This document shows positions 24,569 to 33,866 of a DNA stretch of 64,000 nt, in pieces. Within the stretch, counting starts at the first letter, position 1. Every line of letters begins with the position of its first letter. The notes beneath the pieces are model-generated. The model saw only the letters and a list, made by a program, of their open reading frames with translations. It was not told where the DNA came from and ran no database searches. This stretch comes from Paenibacillus sp. V4I7 (GTDB taxonomy: Bacteria > Bacillota > Bacilli > Paenibacillales > NBRC-103111), in NCBI RefSeq assembly GCF_030817275.1, contig NZ_JAUSZD010000002.1:4836001-4900000 (forward strand), written 5' to 3'. Position numbers and translations under genes: made by a program.

Positions 24569-26077
24569 TCACCCTCCCGCAATCGCCGTCATGACATTTT
24601 TTTGGCTGATATCGTCGCCAATCATTTCTTGAACCTTGCGCCGGTCGCGAAGGACGACAATTCGGTCGCTAACCCGCAGCACTTCTTCTAATTCGGATGA
24701 GATAAATAAAACGGACATGCCTTTTTGAGCTAAGGATAAAACCAACCTCTGAATTTCTGCCTTGGCTCCGATATCGATTCCTCTTGTAGGTTCATCCAAG
24801 ATCAACAGTTTGGGCTGAATCAACAGCCAACGGGCAAGCAGCACCTTCTGTTGGTTGCCCCCGCTTAAATTTTTAATAAGATGTTCAGGGTTAGGAGGAT
24901 TAATGTTTAGCGTACGAATATACTGGTCCGCAATTTCATCCTGACGTTTTCGAGAGATCGTCTTGAACCAGCCTTGGGTTGCCTGCAGCGCCAAGATTAT
25001 ATTTTCCCTTACCGTCAAATCGTCAATAATGCCTTCTACCTTCCGGTTTTCGGAGCAAAAGGCGATGGATTGATCAATTGCATGTCTTGGCGTTTGTATA
25101 GCGCCTTTGGACCCGGACAGCTTTATTTCCCCTGAATCCGCCCGGTCAGCTGCAAAGATAAGTCTCGCAAGTTCAGTCCTCCCCGATCCCAAAAGTCCGG
25201 CAAGACCGACAACTTCTCCCCTATGAATGGTTAAGTCTATCGGTTCAATGGATCCTCTTTTCCCAAAATTGGTAGCCTGAAGCAAAACTTCGTCCTTCAT
25301 TTGTTCCCCGCTGGAAATGTTCGGAATTTCCTCGAGAAGATGAATATCTTTCCCGATCATCTTAGATACCAGTTCTATGCGAGGAAGCTCTTTAGCCATA
25401 TATTCCCCAATAAATTCTCCGTTACGGAGAATGGTTATTCGATCCGAAATGTCATAAACTTGATCTAAAAAATGCGTAACGAACAGGATGGCCAAGCCCT
25501 CACTCTTTAGTCTTGTCATCACCGAGAAAAGCTGTAAGACTTCGCCTCGATCCAGACTTGACGTCGGCTCGTCTAAAATAAGTACTTTAGCGGAAAAACT
25601 CAACGCTCTGGCAATTGCAATCAACTGTTGTACGGCAACCGAATATGTATGGAGAGGCTGCATCACATCGATTTCAAGGTTCATTCTTTTCTTCAGCAGT
25701 TCTTCGGCATTGCGATACATCTCTTTCCATACAATTCGTCCGAATTGGCGCGGTTCACGTCCGATATATATATTTTCCGCCACGGAAAGATTTAAGCAAA
25801 GATTAACCTCTTGATACACTGTACTGATACCGGCACTTTGAGCATCCTGCGGACTGCTTATTTTTATCGTCTTCTGAGCCAGATCAACGGTTCCCTGATC
25901 TATCGAATAGACACCTGTCAGCACTTTAATCAGTGTAGATTTACCCGCTCCGTTCTCACCCATCAATGCATGGACTTCCCCGGGAAACAATCGGAAATTA
26001 ACGCCGGACAATGCCTTTACACCGGGAAACTGTTTGTGAATCCCTGTCATTTGCAAAATTGGCCGAATGTTATTCAT
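24569..26077 (-). CDS. Monosaccharide ABC transporter ATPase, two-domain, YtfR/RbsA-like
   Basis: 502 residues with two ATP-binding cassettes. The first has Walker A GENGAGKST (~38-46), YQEVNLCLNLSVAENIYIGR and LDEPTSSLD. The second has the degenerate Walker A GLLGSGRTELAR expected for this family, then LSGGNQQKVLLARWLL and LDEPTRGIDIGAK. It powers import through the two permeases downstream. Start ATG with GAGGAG upstream. It is separated from the binding-protein gene by a strong hairpin (26098-26149). Confidence 0.92.
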   Translation of the reverse strand: MNNIRPILQMTGIHKQFPGVKALSGVNFRLFPGEVHALMGENGAGKSTLIKVLTGVYSIDQGTVDLAQKTIKISSPQDAQSAGISTVYQEVNLCLNLSVAENIYIGREPRQFGRIVWKEMYRNAEELLKKRMNLEIDVMQPLHTYSVAVQQLIAIARALSFSAKVLILDEPTSSLDRGEVLQLFSVMTRLKSEGLAILFVTHFLDQVYDISDRITILRNGEFIGEYMAKELPRIELVSKMIGKDIHLLEEIPNISSGEQMKDEVLLQATNFGKRGSIEPIDLTIHRGEVVGLAGLLGSGRTELARLIFAADRADSGEIKLSGSKGAIQTPRHAIDQSIAFCSENRKVEGIIDDLTVRENIILALQATQGWFKTISRKRQDEIADQYIRTLNINPPNPEHLIKNLSGGNQQKVLLARWLLIQPKLLILDEPTRGIDIGAKAEIQRLVLSLAQKGMSVLFISSELEEVLRVSDRIVVLRDRRKVQEMIGDDISQKNVMTAIAGG

Positions 26078-26097
26078 ACATTCACTCCTCTACCTTT

Positions 26098-26149
26098 AAG
26101 GAGAAAGCCGCTCCATGCCGTTAGCACCGGTTTGAGCGGCTTTCTCCTT
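26098..26149 (-). promoter_or_regulatory. Large hairpin between binding protein and ATPase genes
   Basis: aaggagaaagccgctc (26098-26113) pairs perfectly with gagcggctttctcctt (26134-26149). It is likely a partial terminator or mRNA-stabilising element favouring binding-protein expression. Confidence 0.7.
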
Positions 26150-26180
26150 TTATTTATATTACGAATGTATCAGGTTGTTA

Positions 26181-27221
26181 TTAGTACTGGCGGTTCGGAA
26201 GTTCCCGCTTAGCATCCTCCGATGTAAATACGCCTTCCTTGGTTACGATCCTCTTAGGTAGCTGTTTGCTGGCTACAACATCACGTACCGCTTGCATCAA
26301 TTGCGGTCCGAGCAATGGGTTACACTCTACGATAAAGTTGATTTTCCCTTCGCTTGCCGCAACGAAACCGTCCTTTACGCCGTCAATGGAGATGATGATG
26401 ATGTCTTTACCTGGCTTTAATCCCGCCGCCTCGATCGCTTGAATTGCTCCGAGGGCCATATCATCGTTATGAGCATAAAGAACATCGATGTCCTTATGAG
26501 CCTTCAGGAATGCTTGCATAACTTCTTTACCTTTAGCACGAGTAAAGTCGCCTGTCTGGGAAGCAATTACTTTCAGATTTGCGTTGGATTTTATCACTTC
26601 TTCGAAGCCGGATTTCCGATCGTTCGCCGGTGCGGAGCCTGTTGTACCTTGCAGCTCCACGATATTTACTGGTTCCTTTGCGCCTTTATACGTGTCCACG
26701 AGCCACTTGCCTGCCCGGCGTCCTTCTTCAACAAAGTCAGAACCAATGAAAGTTTGATAAAGCGAAGTATCTTTGGAATCTACGGCACGGTCTGTTAAAA
26801 TCACCGGAATCCCTGCATCTTTGGCTTCCTTCAGCACTGTATCCCAACCGGATTCAACAACCGGAGAGAACGAGATTACATCCACTTTTTGCTGGATAAA
26901 TGTGCGAATCGCTTTTATTTGGTTTTCTTGTTTTTGCTGTGCGTCAGAGAATTTCAGGTCGAATCCCGCTTCTTTTGCCGAGTCTTGTACAGACTTCGTA
27001 TTCGCCGATCTCCAGCCGCTCTCCGCGCCAACTTGGGAAAAGCCTAAGGTAATCTTCTTGTCTGCCGGAGTTGCCGCCGGGGCTTTCGTGGCACTCGTAC
27101 TCTCTTTTGTCGCTTCCGGCTTGCTTGCATTAGTGGGGACTTTTTCCGTATTACTGCAAGCTACTGAGAATAATAGCATTGCCGAAGTTAAGAGCAACCC
27201 CATTGTTTTTCTTGGTTTCAT
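26181..27221 (-). CDS. Sugar-binding lipoprotein, YtfQ-like
   Basis: 346 residues, lipobox LFSVAC (Cys 22), then a low-complexity Ala/Thr/Ser/Lys linker, then a type 1 periplasmic binding protein: GFSQVGAESGWRSANTKSVQ, VDVISFSPVVESGWDTVL, TFIGSDFVEEGRRAGKWL, YAHNDDMALGAIQAIEAAGL and FIVECNPLLGPQLMQAVRD. It closely matches the galactofuranose-binding YtfQ group, so a hexose substrate is likely but not proven. First gene of the minus-strand operon, divergent from the kinase/regulator operon. Strong AAGGGAGG site. Confidence 0.9.
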   Translation of the reverse strand: MKPRKTMGLLLTSAMLLFSVACSNTEKVPTNASKPEATKESTSATKAPAATPADKKITLGFSQVGAESGWRSANTKSVQDSAKEAGFDLKFSDAQQKQENQIKAIRTFIQQKVDVISFSPVVESGWDTVLKEAKDAGIPVILTDRAVDSKDTSLYQTFIGSDFVEEGRRAGKWLVDTYKGAKEPVNIVELQGTTGSAPANDRKSGFEEVIKSNANLKVIASQTGDFTRAKGKEVMQAFLKAHKDIDVLYAHNDDMALGAIQAIEAAGLKPGKDIIIISIDGVKDGFVAASEGKINFIVECNPLLGPQLMQAVRDVVASKQLPKRIVTKEGVFTSEDAKRELPNRQY

Positions 27222-27477
27222 GTGTTATTCCTCCCTTTATTTCACCATTTCGTGTTGGTGTGAATTGATTATAAGATTGTTACACCCTGGAGGTATACGG
27301 AGTATTATGAGGCATTATTATAAATTTTTGAGTATATACCAGTTTTGTATAGGATACCTTTGTTTTCTTTTTTTAAAGTTGCAGTTTTTTGTCTAATGAT
27401 TGCGTTTTCATAAGTGATGCTTCATAATTTAATTGTTCCGATCACTCCATAAAGTAAGATGAAAGGTACTCTTTATC
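27222..27477. promoter_or_regulatory. Divergent promoter region between ytfQ-like and kinase genes
   Basis: On the plus strand, TTGCGT (27400-27405), a 17-base spacer and CATAAT (27423-27428) form a fair promoter for the kinase operon. On the minus strand a good TATAAT lies near 27270 without a recognisable -35, as expected for an activator-dependent promoter. GTATAC/GTATATAC sequences near 27293 and 27331 are candidate response-regulator sites. Confidence 0.5.
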
Positions 27478-29292
27478 ATGGTGCTTATTCGGAGAATTAC
27501 TTCCAGCCTGCGTGCGAAGCTTCTGACCATGTTCGTTATTTTGACTTGTGTGCCACTGATATCCGTTGGTCTTATTTCTTATCAAAAATCGTTTAACACC
27601 GTATTTACCAACAGCAAATCAGCTACCATGCTGCTCGCCGATCAGTTGGCCAGGGATATTGATAACCTGTTTATGGATACAAGTAAGCTCCTTGAATTAG
27701 AAAAGAACCCGAAACTCCTCCATTTCCTATTCTCACAAAACGATACATACGAAGACTCAAAGGAAATTCTGAAAACAATGGCTTCCTATAGACAAACCTA
27801 TCGGTATGAGAGTGTGCTGAACATAACCATGATCAATTTGTACGGGCGAGGAATTAGCGAACGAAAAGGCGTTTTCCAGTTAGACCGAAATCCGCTTCGC
27901 AACACATATTTCACCTATCTTATGCATCATCCGGATGATGTTCTGAATATTCCTTCTTCTGGCGTATCCGAATTAGAACGTTTGGACGGATTTCACTATA
28001 AAAATCATAATGTCATTTCCATCATTTCCACAGTCAAGCAGCGGGTGACTAATGAAGTGATTGGATTTATTATCATCGATTTGGATGACAGTATCGTGAA
28101 ACGGTTCTGTGATAACGTAACGATTGGAAAAAATGGCTTCTTCTATGTTGTCGACGAATCGGGCAAACCCATCTTTAAACCGTCCCAAATGAGCGGCCTT
28201 ACGAAATTGCCTAATGTCGAGCAACTATCGGCCATACTTGCCGGACCGGAAAACCATTTCATAGATGCATCGGAGGGGAAGCCCAGATTCGTCTTCGCCT
28301 CTCCCTCGAAATTGACGGGATGGAACATTGTCGGCCTGGTGCCTCTTCAAGAAATTGTAGAAGAAGCCAACTCCATTCGGCAGCTTATTATTATCAGTGT
28401 AGTGCTGAGTATTATATTCGCCTTCACACTTCATTACTTTGTATCGAATCGTCTAACCCGGCCGGTTAATATCTTAAAGAAAAAAATGCAGCTTGCCGCC
28501 TCTGGTTTTCTCGAAGCTAAAGTGACGCCGACAGGAACGGATGAGATCGCCGACCTTGGAAATAGCTTTAACATTATGCTTGGCAAAATTCGGATGCTGC
28601 TCGATCAGAGCATTAAGGAGCAGCAAGAAATGAAGAAGTCCGAGCTTCGTGCGCTGCAGGCACAAATCAACCCCCATTTCTTGTATAACACGTTGGATTC
28701 TATTCTATGGATGGCCGAGGCCGGCAAGAAGGAGCAGGTGATTCAGCTCGTAATTGCCCTGTCGCGACTTTTCCGGATCAGTTTGAGCAAAGGCAGGGAT
28801 TGGATTCCCATAGAAAAGGAGCTTGAACATTTACAAAGCTATTTGACTATCCAACAAATTCGTTATCGGGATATATTGGATTATGAGATCTTCATAGATT
28901 CAAGCCTCTACGCGTTTCCAATATTGAAGATGACGCTGCAGCCAATTGTTGAGAATGCCCTTTATCACGGCCTTAAGAACAAACGGAGCAAAGGAATGAT
29001 TCGCATATATAGCTACGCGGAAGAAAACAAACATATTTTGTTGAATGTGGAAGATAACGGAATTGGAATGTCGGAAGCTCGGCTGGAACAACTTCGTAAC
29101 GGTTTGATGGAGCCGAATTTGCCGGAAATCACCGGAAATGAAGTATCAGGCGGTTTTGGGCTTCATAATGTACAACGGCGGCTTCGCTTGTATTATGGAG
29201 AATCATATGGCGTTCAAGTGTACAGCAAGGAAGGTGAAGGAACTACGGTTACCATTCGAATACCGATGAAGGATTGGAGTGAGTTCCAATGA
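27478..29292 (+). CDS. Sensor histidine kinase, YesM/LytS-like
   Basis: 604 residues: a first membrane segment (~12-34), an extracellular sensor region (~35-300, Cache-like), a second membrane segment (~303-322, IIISVVLSIIFAFTLHYFVS), HAMP (NRLTRPVNILKKKMQLAAS), a His_kinase domain with QINPHFLYNTLDSILW (phospho-acceptor His 400) and a C-terminal ATPase with VENALYHGLKNK, VEDNGIGM and GFGLHNVQRRL. It signals to the response regulator that overlaps its stop codon by ATGA. The neighbouring accessory sugar-binding protein and the divergent ytf-like operon suggest it reports extracellular sugar. Confidence 0.92.
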   Translation: MVLIRRITSSLRAKLLTMFVILTCVPLISVGLISYQKSFNTVFTNSKSATMLLADQLARDIDNLFMDTSKLLELEKNPKLLHFLFSQNDTYEDSKEILKTMASYRQTYRYESVLNITMINLYGRGISERKGVFQLDRNPLRNTYFTYLMHHPDDVLNIPSSGVSELERLDGFHYKNHNVISIISTVKQRVTNEVIGFIIIDLDDSIVKRFCDNVTIGKNGFFYVVDESGKPIFKPSQMSGLTKLPNVEQLSAILAGPENHFIDASEGKPRFVFASPSKLTGWNIVGLVPLQEIVEEANSIRQLIIISVVLSIIFAFTLHYFVSNRLTRPVNILKKKMQLAASGFLEAKVTPTGTDEIADLGNSFNIMLGKIRMLLDQSIKEQQEMKKSELRALQAQINPHFLYNTLDSILWMAEAGKKEQVIQLVIALSRLFRISLSKGRDWIPIEKELEHLQSYLTIQQIRYRDILDYEIFIDSSLYAFPILKMTLQPIVENALYHGLKNKRSKGMIRIYSYAEENKHILLNVEDNGIGMSEARLEQLRNGLMEPNLPEITGNEVSGGFGLHNVQRRLRLYYGESYGVQVYSKEGEGTTVTIRIPMKDWSEFQ

Positions 29293-30938
29293 AGAAAGTG
29301 CTGCTAGTCGACGACGAGATTTTAATTAGAGAGACGATAAGGGATTGTATCGATTGGGAAAAAGAGGGCTTTATTTACTGTGGGGATGCGCCCGATGGCG
29401 AAGTCGCTCTTCCGCTTATTGAGCAGGTTCAACCTGATATTATAATTACCGATATTTTAATGCCCTTCATGAACGGCCTGGAACTAAGCAGTATCGTGCG
29501 AAAAAAAATGCCTGATGTGAAAATCATCATATTAACCGGTCACGGAGAGTTCGAATATGCTAGAAGCGCCTTGCGTATGGGTGTGGAAGAATATTGTCTT
29601 AAACCGCTTAGTGCTGCGGAAATCATCACGATGCTCCAAGTAGTCAGCACGAAGATTGATAAAGAACGTGAAGAAAAAGCCCGAATTGAAAAACTGAAGC
29701 AAACGGAAAGCGATAAAGAGGTAATCTCGCAAGACAAGCTGCTGAATGACTTGTGCAGCGGCTTCATTATGACATCCGAGGCGATTCATCTCAGCACCTC
29801 ACTTCATCTAAGTCTATTGGCCCATTACTATGTCGTCGCCATGATGGATATTCGTTATCCCGGTCCATCCTCTTCCATACAATCTGACACTTTACAAGAG
29901 AGTGAGCTGCTGTTGATTGATACATGCAGGAGCCTGCAGCAAAATAACCATCACTTAATGTTCCAACGAAGCCGCACGGAAACTGTTTGGATCCTTAAAG
30001 GAGATTCACTGGATCAGCTGCAGCAAGAGCTTCAGAGCTTTAAAGAAACTCAGCAGATGATATCGGAGGAATCATCCGGTATATCCGTTTCCGTGTCTGT
30101 CGGTATAGGAAGTGTCCAGGATCGTTTACAAAATGTCCATTTATCGTTCTTGGAGGCTGAAGAGGACATGCATTGGCGGAGGCTCTCACGGCAAAATCGG
30201 CATGCCCTCCGGGAAAGTTTTCCAGGCTTACTTGACCCGTCGCTTTTTCTGGATCGGGGTAAATTCGTCAATTTTCTAAAAATCGGCAGTCCTACGCAGT
30301 TAGAACCGTTCATCAAAGAATATGCTATTGCGCTAAAGGATATAAATTGGCATGCTGCAGCCATCGGTTATTACATCCTAAACGACTTAACACTGGAGGT
30401 ATTTCGCTCCGCCAAAGATATGTATCGACATCTATCAGTTCCGGAAGAGACGCTTAACCGATTGCAGCAGCAGATCGGGACGATCCGTTCCTGGCAAGAT
30501 ACTTGTTTCTACTTAACCGAACTGACTGAGCAGTTCTGGTCCTGGCGCTCTCGGTTATACGATAAGTATGGGGAAATGCTAATTAAGGTGAAGGAATATA
30601 TCCAGTGCAATTACGATAAAGACTCAATCTCCCTTCAGGTTGCAGCAGAGCATGTGGAGGTTAGTGCGAGCCACTTGAGCAAGGTTTTCAGCCAGGAAAC
30701 TGGCCAAACTTTTATCGAATATTTAACGCAAACCCGTATTCGAAAAGCGATGGAGCTCCTCAAAACCACTTCTGCGAAGTCTTTTGAAATCGCCTATCAA
30801 GTCGGGTACAATGATGCTCACTACTTTTCCAATTTGTTTAAGAGAGTCACAGGAATGACGACCAAAGAATTCAGGAAAAATGGTTTGCATGATGCATCTC
30901 TGAGCCGTTCGGAAGGAGAACAACTGCGTGTGCTTTAG
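29289..30938 (+). CDS. Response regulator with AraC-type DNA-binding domain, YesN-like
   Basis: 549 residues. The N-terminal receiver has the acidic pair D8 D9, phosphorylation site D55 (IIITDILMPF) and the conserved Lys in EYCLKPLS. A central ~300-residue region is of unclear role. The C-terminal AraC domain (~435-535) has VEVSASHLSKVFSQETGQTF and VGYNDAHYFSNLFKRVTGMT. Coupled to the kinase by an ATGA overlap. Probable activator of the divergent ytf-like operon. Confidence 0.92.
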   Translation: MKKVLLVDDEILIRETIRDCIDWEKEGFIYCGDAPDGEVALPLIEQVQPDIIITDILMPFMNGLELSSIVRKKMPDVKIIILTGHGEFEYARSALRMGVEEYCLKPLSAAEIITMLQVVSTKIDKEREEKARIEKLKQTESDKEVISQDKLLNDLCSGFIMTSEAIHLSTSLHLSLLAHYYVVAMMDIRYPGPSSSIQSDTLQESELLLIDTCRSLQQNNHHLMFQRSRTETVWILKGDSLDQLQQELQSFKETQQMISEESSGISVSVSVGIGSVQDRLQNVHLSFLEAEEDMHWRRLSRQNRHALRESFPGLLDPSLFLDRGKFVNFLKIGSPTQLEPFIKEYAIALKDINWHAAAIGYYILNDLTLEVFRSAKDMYRHLSVPEETLNRLQQQIGTIRSWQDTCFYLTELTEQFWSWRSRLYDKYGEMLIKVKEYIQCNYDKDSISLQVAAEHVEVSASHLSKVFSQETGQTFIEYLTQTRIRKAMELLKTTSAKSFEIAYQVGYNDAHYFSNLFKRVTGMTTKEFRKNGLHDASLSRSEGEQLRVL

Positions 30939-31926
30939 ATACATGTTCATTCGAAATCTATTTTTACTGTTTCTTTTGGTATTCACCTTAGCCTCCTGTA
31001 AAGTGTCAGAACCTTCTAATGACCCTGCCTTCGATAGTTCGCCGCTTCAAGAAGCGACAAAAGCCTCGGATAAGGAACGTAAAGTCACAAGTACTTTCGG
31101 TATCCTGTATCCGATGGCGAATCCTTTTTACGAGATGATTACCGAACTTGTAGAGCAGGCTGCCGAGCCCCAGTCCATTAAACTGATTATCAAAGCACCG
31201 GATGAGATTAATTTGGAGCAGCAAATTCTGATGATGGAAACCATGATCAAGCAAAAGGTGGACGGCATCGCGATTAGCCCTATCGATCCGGTAGCACTTG
31301 CTCCAGTCATCAATAAAGCTGTCTCTCTCGGTATTCCGGTTATTTGCTTTGAAACCGATGTGCCGGCTAGCAAACGACTTTCTTATATCGGGACGGATTC
31401 TTACAATGAAGGCTACTTGATGGGAGCAATCATTAAGCGGTTTCTGAAAGGAAAAGGGATGATTATGGTGGAAGGCGGATTATCCAAAGCGTCCCAACAG
31501 AAGCGCCGATTAGAAGGAATGCTTCAATATTTAAAATGGAATACTGAAATTCAAGTGCTGGAGATTCGCTTCAACGAAGGACAAAGCGACCGTGATTTAA
31601 GCAACTTGGAGGAAATGATCGACCAACATCCCCATTTTGATGCATTAGTATCCTTAGACTTTATTTCCAGCTCTAATTCCATCCTCATATGGAAAGCGCA
31701 AGGTCTTAAACGTGATTCACTAACCTTCGGCATGTCACCTGAGGTTAAAGAAGCCTTGTTGAACGGTCAAATCACATCCGTCATTTCGGAAAACGAACAC
31801 TTATGGGGCCAATGGATTATCCAACAATTGCTTCTGGCTTCTGAGGAAAAAAACGTTCCCGCCTTTATCGATACAGGGCTTCAGGAAGTGACACTTGCAG
31901 ATTTGCCCCTTTCTAATATCCGTTAA
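30928..31926 (+). CDS. Accessory sugar-binding lipoprotein linked to the two-component system
   Basis: 332 residues starting at GTG 30928, with AGGAG nine bases upstream, overlapping the regulator stop. N-terminal hydrophobic segment with lipobox TLASC (Cys 24), then a type 1 periplasmic binding fold: FGILYPMANPFYEMITELVE, VDGIAISPIDPVALAPVINK, ICFETDVPASKRLSYIGTDS and MIMVEGGLSKASQQKRR. It is not part of the transporter operon but the third gene of the kinase operon. Family precedent: XylFII of clostridia binds xylose and presents it to the LytS kinase. A similar sensing role is inferred here. Confidence 0.85.
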   Translation: MCFRYMFIRNLFLLFLLVFTLASCKVSEPSNDPAFDSSPLQEATKASDKERKVTSTFGILYPMANPFYEMITELVEQAAEPQSIKLIIKAPDEINLEQQILMMETMIKQKVDGIAISPIDPVALAPVINKAVSLGIPVICFETDVPASKRLSYIGTDSYNEGYLMGAIIKRFLKGKGMIMVEGGLSKASQQKRRLEGMLQYLKWNTEIQVLEIRFNEGQSDRDLSNLEEMIDQHPHFDALVSLDFISSSNSILIWKAQGLKRDSLTFGMSPEVKEALLNGQITSVISENEHLWGQWIIQQLLLASEEKNVPAFIDTGLQEVTLADLPLSNIR

Positions 31927-32097
31927 GGCGCACTGCGTGCCGTTTACCCACACCTTTGAATAAGGGAGTATATTGGATTTGTTTGCGCCACTGCGACGAG
32001 GTGTATGTCCTCAATTTTATTAGCACTTCACACTTTTCAGCTTGAAAAAATTCGGCTGGCGTAGGCGGTGAACATAATGGAATATTAGATCAAGAAT

Positions 32098-32136
32098 ACC
32101 GGATCATCTCTTCGTTGAGAGTGGTCCGGTTTTCTT
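32098..32136 (+). terminator. Terminator of the kinase/regulator/binding-protein operon
   Basis: accggatcatctc pairs (two G-T pairs) with gagagtggtccggt around a short loop, followed by tttctt. It lies 172 bases after the stop codon at 31926. Confidence 0.75.
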
Positions 32137-32166
32137 GTAGGAGTATATGGAAGGATATTAGCTTCG

Positions 32167-33049
32167 CTACTTTCGGTAAGTCAATCGGCGTAACAGCTTC
32201 TCGGCGGGGCCAGAGTAGTTAGCGCGCTGCATAAACTCGGCAATTATTATGAAGACAATCCATGTCAGCCAGGCGACAATGTCGCTGCTGAGTTGATTGC
32301 CGATAGCGCCTAGACCGCCAATTCCATCCGCAAATACGATAAAGAACACGATAGATTGGAAAATATAAAACGTTAACGATCGCTGGCCAAGAGCTGCGAT
32401 AGCCATTGTCAGCTTGCTGCGTATTGTTCTTGGGCTCCCAGCGATAAATCCGATAAGAGCAGCCCAGCCGATTCCGCCAGCATAGCCGGTAACGGTATGT
32501 AAGGAACCTGCAATGGCTGTTGTTGCTTCTGAAGGGTAATTCCAATACAGCGAGGACATAAGCGCTAGCGGTATGCCGCCAAATGTGGACAGCGCAAGGC
32601 CAACAGCTGCCGTCCGCAAGGGGAGGCCGCGGTGTTGCTCCGGATGGTCCAGCAGCTTCTTACGACTTGCCCAGATGCCAAGTGCCATAGCCGGTATAAC
32701 TTGATGCAGTAGAATCACACTGTAGGAAGCCCAGTAAAACGATCGAGTCAGCATGATATCCACGATGCCGGCTGAAGTAGCTATTTCTGTAGTTGCAGTA
32801 ACTTGACTCCATTCATATTCACCGCGTGTAATCTCAAGGAACAGTTTACGTATAAAGGGCCAGTCATGCCCCTTCTCTTCTTGGCGGTGTAATAATTGGA
32901 TGATTTAAAGTGGTTTCTTCGAGGATCAATAGATTCTGATTAGCATGAGCCAAGGCAATGATCAGCAGCATAAAGCCTCTGGCCAGATCCGGTGCTAGCT
33001 TGCGCTCGCTACTAGAGGATGGTGGATTACCTTTAGTGTGATTAGACAT
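32167..33049 (-). pseudogene. DUF418-family membrane protein, internally deleted and frameshifted
   Basis: ATG 33049 opens MSNHTKGNPPSSSSERKLAP then DLARGFMLLIIALAHAN, the usual DUF418 N terminus, and stops at 32864. In another frame from about 32890 the sequence continues GHDWPFIRKLFLEITRGEYE into the normal C-terminal half (membrane segments AMALGIWASRKK, GWAALIGFIAGSP, LTFYIFQSIVFFIVFADGIG), ending RRLTYRK. The whole locus is about 0.88 kb against roughly 1.2 kb for intact family members, and several middle membrane segments are missing. So both a deletion and a frame change have occurred. Confidence 0.75.
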
Positions 33050-33408
33050 AGCGGCTATCTTCCTTCTATTAATTTATGAACTATACGTGTAATAGGTGAA
33101 GAGGTTCTCAAACATTAAGCCGAGCTGGTCGGGATGCGACTTCTCGCTGGAAGCGCCGAAGTCGGAACTGCTCTTCTTACCATTTGAGCTTTGCAATAAC
33201 GTTGATTATAAAGGTCATCTCTAGATAACTTCATTATATTTACTACTTATTCGTACAGTTATTTCATCTTCCACCCTTTTAGTCGCACTCTTTGTTCCAA
33301 ACTAATAAGGGGGATTGATTTCAACAATCTCTACGATCATATTAACGAAAACAAAAAAGGAGCCGCTATAAGGCACCCCCTGCACTATCGTTCTGCGTTA
33401 GTTTATCA
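33050..33408. other. Intergenic stretch with a short coding-like remnant
   Basis: On the minus strand around 33200-33080 one frame reads DFGASSEKSHPDQLGLMFEN and ends TYYTYSS. It looks coding-like but has no clear start. No family recognised. A weak minus-strand hairpin with a T run lies near 33350-33380. Otherwise nothing is seen. Confidence 0.35.
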
Positions 33409-33723
33409 CTAATCGCCATTAATTCGGACTCGTTGGACCTTATTATCAGATAAAGCATCAAGCAACAGATGGAATGCTTTTTGATGTTCGACAACCATGA
33501 GGGACTTATAGTTTATCAAGTCAGTTACCAGTCCTTCCAGTCCTTCCAGTCCTTCTCCGCTGAACTCCGCGTTGGTACTATAAAAGTCACTGAGCTTTCT
33601 CAGATGTAAATAGCTATTCCAACGTTTATGGGATGCAAATATCGCTTCATGTAATTCTGCTTTTATTTCAAGTATCGAAACAAGACTGTTTTTATTAGTT
33701 TACAGCAAAATATCTAAGCCCAT
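33409..33723 (-). pseudogene. Small unknown gene (104 codons) with an in-frame stop at codon 8
   Basis: A strong ribosome site (GAGGGGAGG) precedes ATG 33723. The frame reads MGLDILL, then TAA, then continues without interruption for 96 codons (TNKNSLVSILEIKAELHEAI, SHKRWNSYLHLRKLSDFYST, MVVEHQKAFHLLLDALSDNK, ending RVRINGD). The perfect alignment of ribosome site, start and frame points to a nonsense mutation in a once intact gene of about 104 codons. Within it a 9-bp unit (ggactggaa on the minus strand) is repeated in tandem, giving GLEGLEGL. Family not recognised. A later internal start might still make a shorter protein. Confidence 0.55.
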
Positions 33724-33866
33724 AAGGTTCCTCCCCTCGGAACTAAAATTACTTTACCATATTCCACTGTATCACTACACAAATCTGCCCAATAATTTAG
33801 CGTTGGCCACCACGCTCTACTGCCCGTTAATCGTTAAGGTCTCCACTTTTCCTGCCATCCGTCGGG

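Noticed and set aside
33700..33702. Programmed stop-codon readthrough or recoding in the 33409-33723 gene
   Set aside because: The stop is TAA, not TGA or TAG, and no recoding element is visible; a nonsense mutation is simpler.
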